A stretch of DNA of 24,334 nt. It comes from UBA6183 sp964545895 (lineage in GTDB: Bacteria > Bacteroidota > Bacteroidia > UKL13-3). The DNA lies in contig CAZJHS010000045.1 in the NCBI GenBank assembly GCA_964545895.1, positions 1 to 24,334 on the forward strand, written 5' to 3'. The notes below the pieces were generated by a model. It worked only from the letters and a program-made list of their open reading frames with translations. It was not told the DNA's origin and did no database searches. Made by a program: the position numbers and the translations under genes. Positions 23,756-24,334 of this stretch are shown here, piece by piece. Numbering within the stretch: the stretch's first letter is position 1; every line of letters starts with the position of its first letter.

Positions 23756-23853
23756 GGAGTTATGAGTGTTGAGTGTTGAGTTATGAGTTATGAATGCTTA
23801 ATTAAGGGTTAAAGGTTAAAGGTTAAAAGTTAAGGGTTAAGGGTTAAGAGTTC
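23756..23853 (+). repeat. Heptanucleotide tandem array (TGAGTTA family passing in register into AGGGTTA/AAGGTTA)
   Basis: Fourteen 7-bp units run in one register: GGAGTTA, two TGAGTGT, two TGAGTTA, TGAATGC, TTAATTA, AGGGTTA, two AAGGTTA, AAAGTTA, two AGGGTTA, AGAGTTC. The last four bases GTTA are kept while the first three change, showing that the two word families belong to one array. Confidence 0.93.
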
Positions 23854-23855
23854 AG

Positions 23856-23899
23856 ATAACCACAACGAGCACAAAGGAAGTTATGAGTGATGAATTATG
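23856..23899 (+). repeat. Composite intergenic element, copy 2
   Basis: This 44-bp segment (ATAACCACAACGAG at the start) matches 5216-5259 with about 7 differences and no gap. It directly follows the heptamer array and itself ends in further heptamer-like words (GTTATGAGTGATGAATTATG). Confidence 0.8.
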
Positions 23900-23999
23900 A
23901 GTGCTTAATGTTGAATGAAGTGTTAATCCAACACTAAACAGCTAATAGCAATCTTCCCAATTACCTCTTGTGCTTGAATGACTCAGGTGCTGTGGGCGT

Positions 24000-24084
24000 C
24001 CACGAATGGTGCGAAATACGACTGTTTTGGCCTCAGGGGCGGCTGGCCTTGTGCGAGTAAACAGGTCGGATTTGGCATTCGTGG
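24000..24084. repeat. Imperfect inverted repeat of about 85 bp
   Basis: The outer arms CCACGAATG (24000-24008) and CATTCGTGG (24076-24084) pair perfectly. Inside, GAAATACGACTGTTT can pair with AAACAGGTCGGATTT with one bulge and few mismatches, and the apex holds two TGGCC words. It is more GC-rich than its surroundings and is followed by a T5 run. It could be a structured RNA, an intergenic palindromic repeat or a small mobile-element remnant. Confidence 0.65.
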
Positions 24085-24088
24085 TGGG

Positions 24089-24225
24089 CTTTTTGGTTAC
24101 TTTTTAACTCGTTATATTTTTGTTTTTTGGCCTCGTTGAATTAACATTTACCCAAATAAAAAGTGACAAAAGAAATTGTTAATTTTATTCTTGGGGTTGC
24201 CACCCCTTCAGAAGCTTCGGAACGG
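24089..24225 (+). repeat. Hairpin-bearing repeat unit A
   Basis: GTTACTTTTT (24096-24105) pairs with AAAAAGTGAC (24158-24167) around a 52-nt loop that holds AACTCGT and GCCTCGTTGA. Downstream are a GGGGT-TGCC-ACCCC hairpin (24193-24206) and GAAGCTTCGG (24211-24220). The same parts occur in the same order in unit B, about 132 bp later. Confidence 0.7.
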
Positions 24226-24334
24226 GCCTAACTTTTTAACTCGTGTTTGTTAATTATTTTTTGCCTCGTTGATTGCTAAGCAGTTGTCTTGAAACAAAAA
24301 GTTAGCAAAAAATTCAATCCCGAAGCTTCGGGAT
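24226..24334 (+). repeat. Hairpin-bearing repeat unit B, reaching the window end
   Basis: CTAACTTTTT (24228-24237) pairs perfectly with AAAAAGTTAG (24296-24305) around a 58-nt loop. The loop keeps AACTCGT and GCCTCGTTGA (24263-24272) but otherwise differs from unit A. GAAGCTTCGG recurs at 24322-24331. It may be longer than what is visible. Confidence 0.7.
24317..24334. repeat. Perfect 18-bp palindrome at the window end
   Basis: ATCCCGAAG/CTTCGGGAT is fully self-complementary. It shares the CCCGA/TCGGG core with 5298-5315 and the GAAGCTTCGG word with 24211-24220. Confidence 0.85.

Larger units (their letters stand above)
23690..24334. other. Long non-coding repeat region at window end
   Basis: I see no credible gene in these 645 bp. 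In order they contain the upstream region of map, a 14-unit heptamer array, the second composite element, an imperfect hairpin of about 85 bp, and two diverged copies of a hairpin-forming unit that ends at a perfect palindrome on the last base. The repeats probably continue beyond the window. Confidence 0.75.

Noticed and set aside
23805..23846. AAGGTTA/AGGGTTA units as telomere-like repeats
   Set aside because: The array is short, imperfect, internal and in register with TGAGTTA units. Nothing suggests a replicon end.
22705..23853. Possible CRISPR array
   Set aside because: The repeats are 7-bp tandem units with no spacers, and no cas gene is present.
1..24334. A -24/-12 sigma-54 promoter linked to the NtrC-type regulator
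   Set aside because: Several TGGCA(C/T) words were seen, but none has a TTGC(A/T) word at the right distance.

Overview
The window looks like a chromosomal stretch of an AT-rich Bacteroidota bacterium. The supporting signs are a C-terminal type IX secretion (gliding-motility type) sorting domain on a 1450-residue protein, DUF3857/transglutaminase proteins, a zinc-less Bacteroidota-style sirtuin, TAnnTTTG-type promoter boxes, and almost no Shine-Dalgarno sequences. I cannot name a genus. There are sixteen protein genes, no tRNA or rRNA gene, no CRISPR array and no insertion sequence that I can see.

Layout. (1) 1-5129, plus strand: a MORN_2/YwqK-like repeat protein cut by the window edge, then two exported DUF3857 proteins in tandem. 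The first keeps a full Cys-His-Asp transglutaminase triad and the second has lost it. A clear intrinsic terminator follows. (2) 5187-5653: repeat-rich non-coding DNA. (3) 5654-8190: a two-gene, translationally coupled cassette. A MazG-like nucleotide pyrophosphohydrolase overlaps by 4 bp a 736-residue fusion of GIY-YIG nuclease, Schlafen-group-3/DUF2075 helicase and LexA-like S24 peptidase, which has a plausible Ala-Gly self-cleavage site. This is the best candidate in the window for an undescribed defence or stress-triggered system. It is AT-rich compared with its neighbours and is bounded by non-coding DNA. (4) 8402-19478, minus strand: a T9SS-exported beta-propeller protein, then a compact row pRiA4b-ORF3-like / SixA / SDR / ArgS / TPR lipoprotein, then Hsp20 and a DUF1223 protein. 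The five genes of the row are all in one reading frame, and two of them start with TTG. (5) 19494-22707, plus strand: a SIRT5-like sirtuin, an NtrC-type sigma-54 response regulator and a Sua5-type threonylcarbamoyl-AMP synthase. (6) 22925-23689, minus strand: type I methionine aminopeptidase. It is flanked on both sides by heptanucleotide tandem arrays. (7) 23690-24334: no gene. It holds heptamer arrays, a composite element that is also found at 5216, a long imperfect hairpin, and two copies of a unit of about 110-135 bp whose stem shows compensatory changes.

Most genes are housekeeping or cell-envelope functions. Two things stand out: the MazG plus GIY-YIG/helicase/S24 cassette, and the dense, partly shared, non-coding repeats in which heptamer units of different sequence stay in one 7-bp register.
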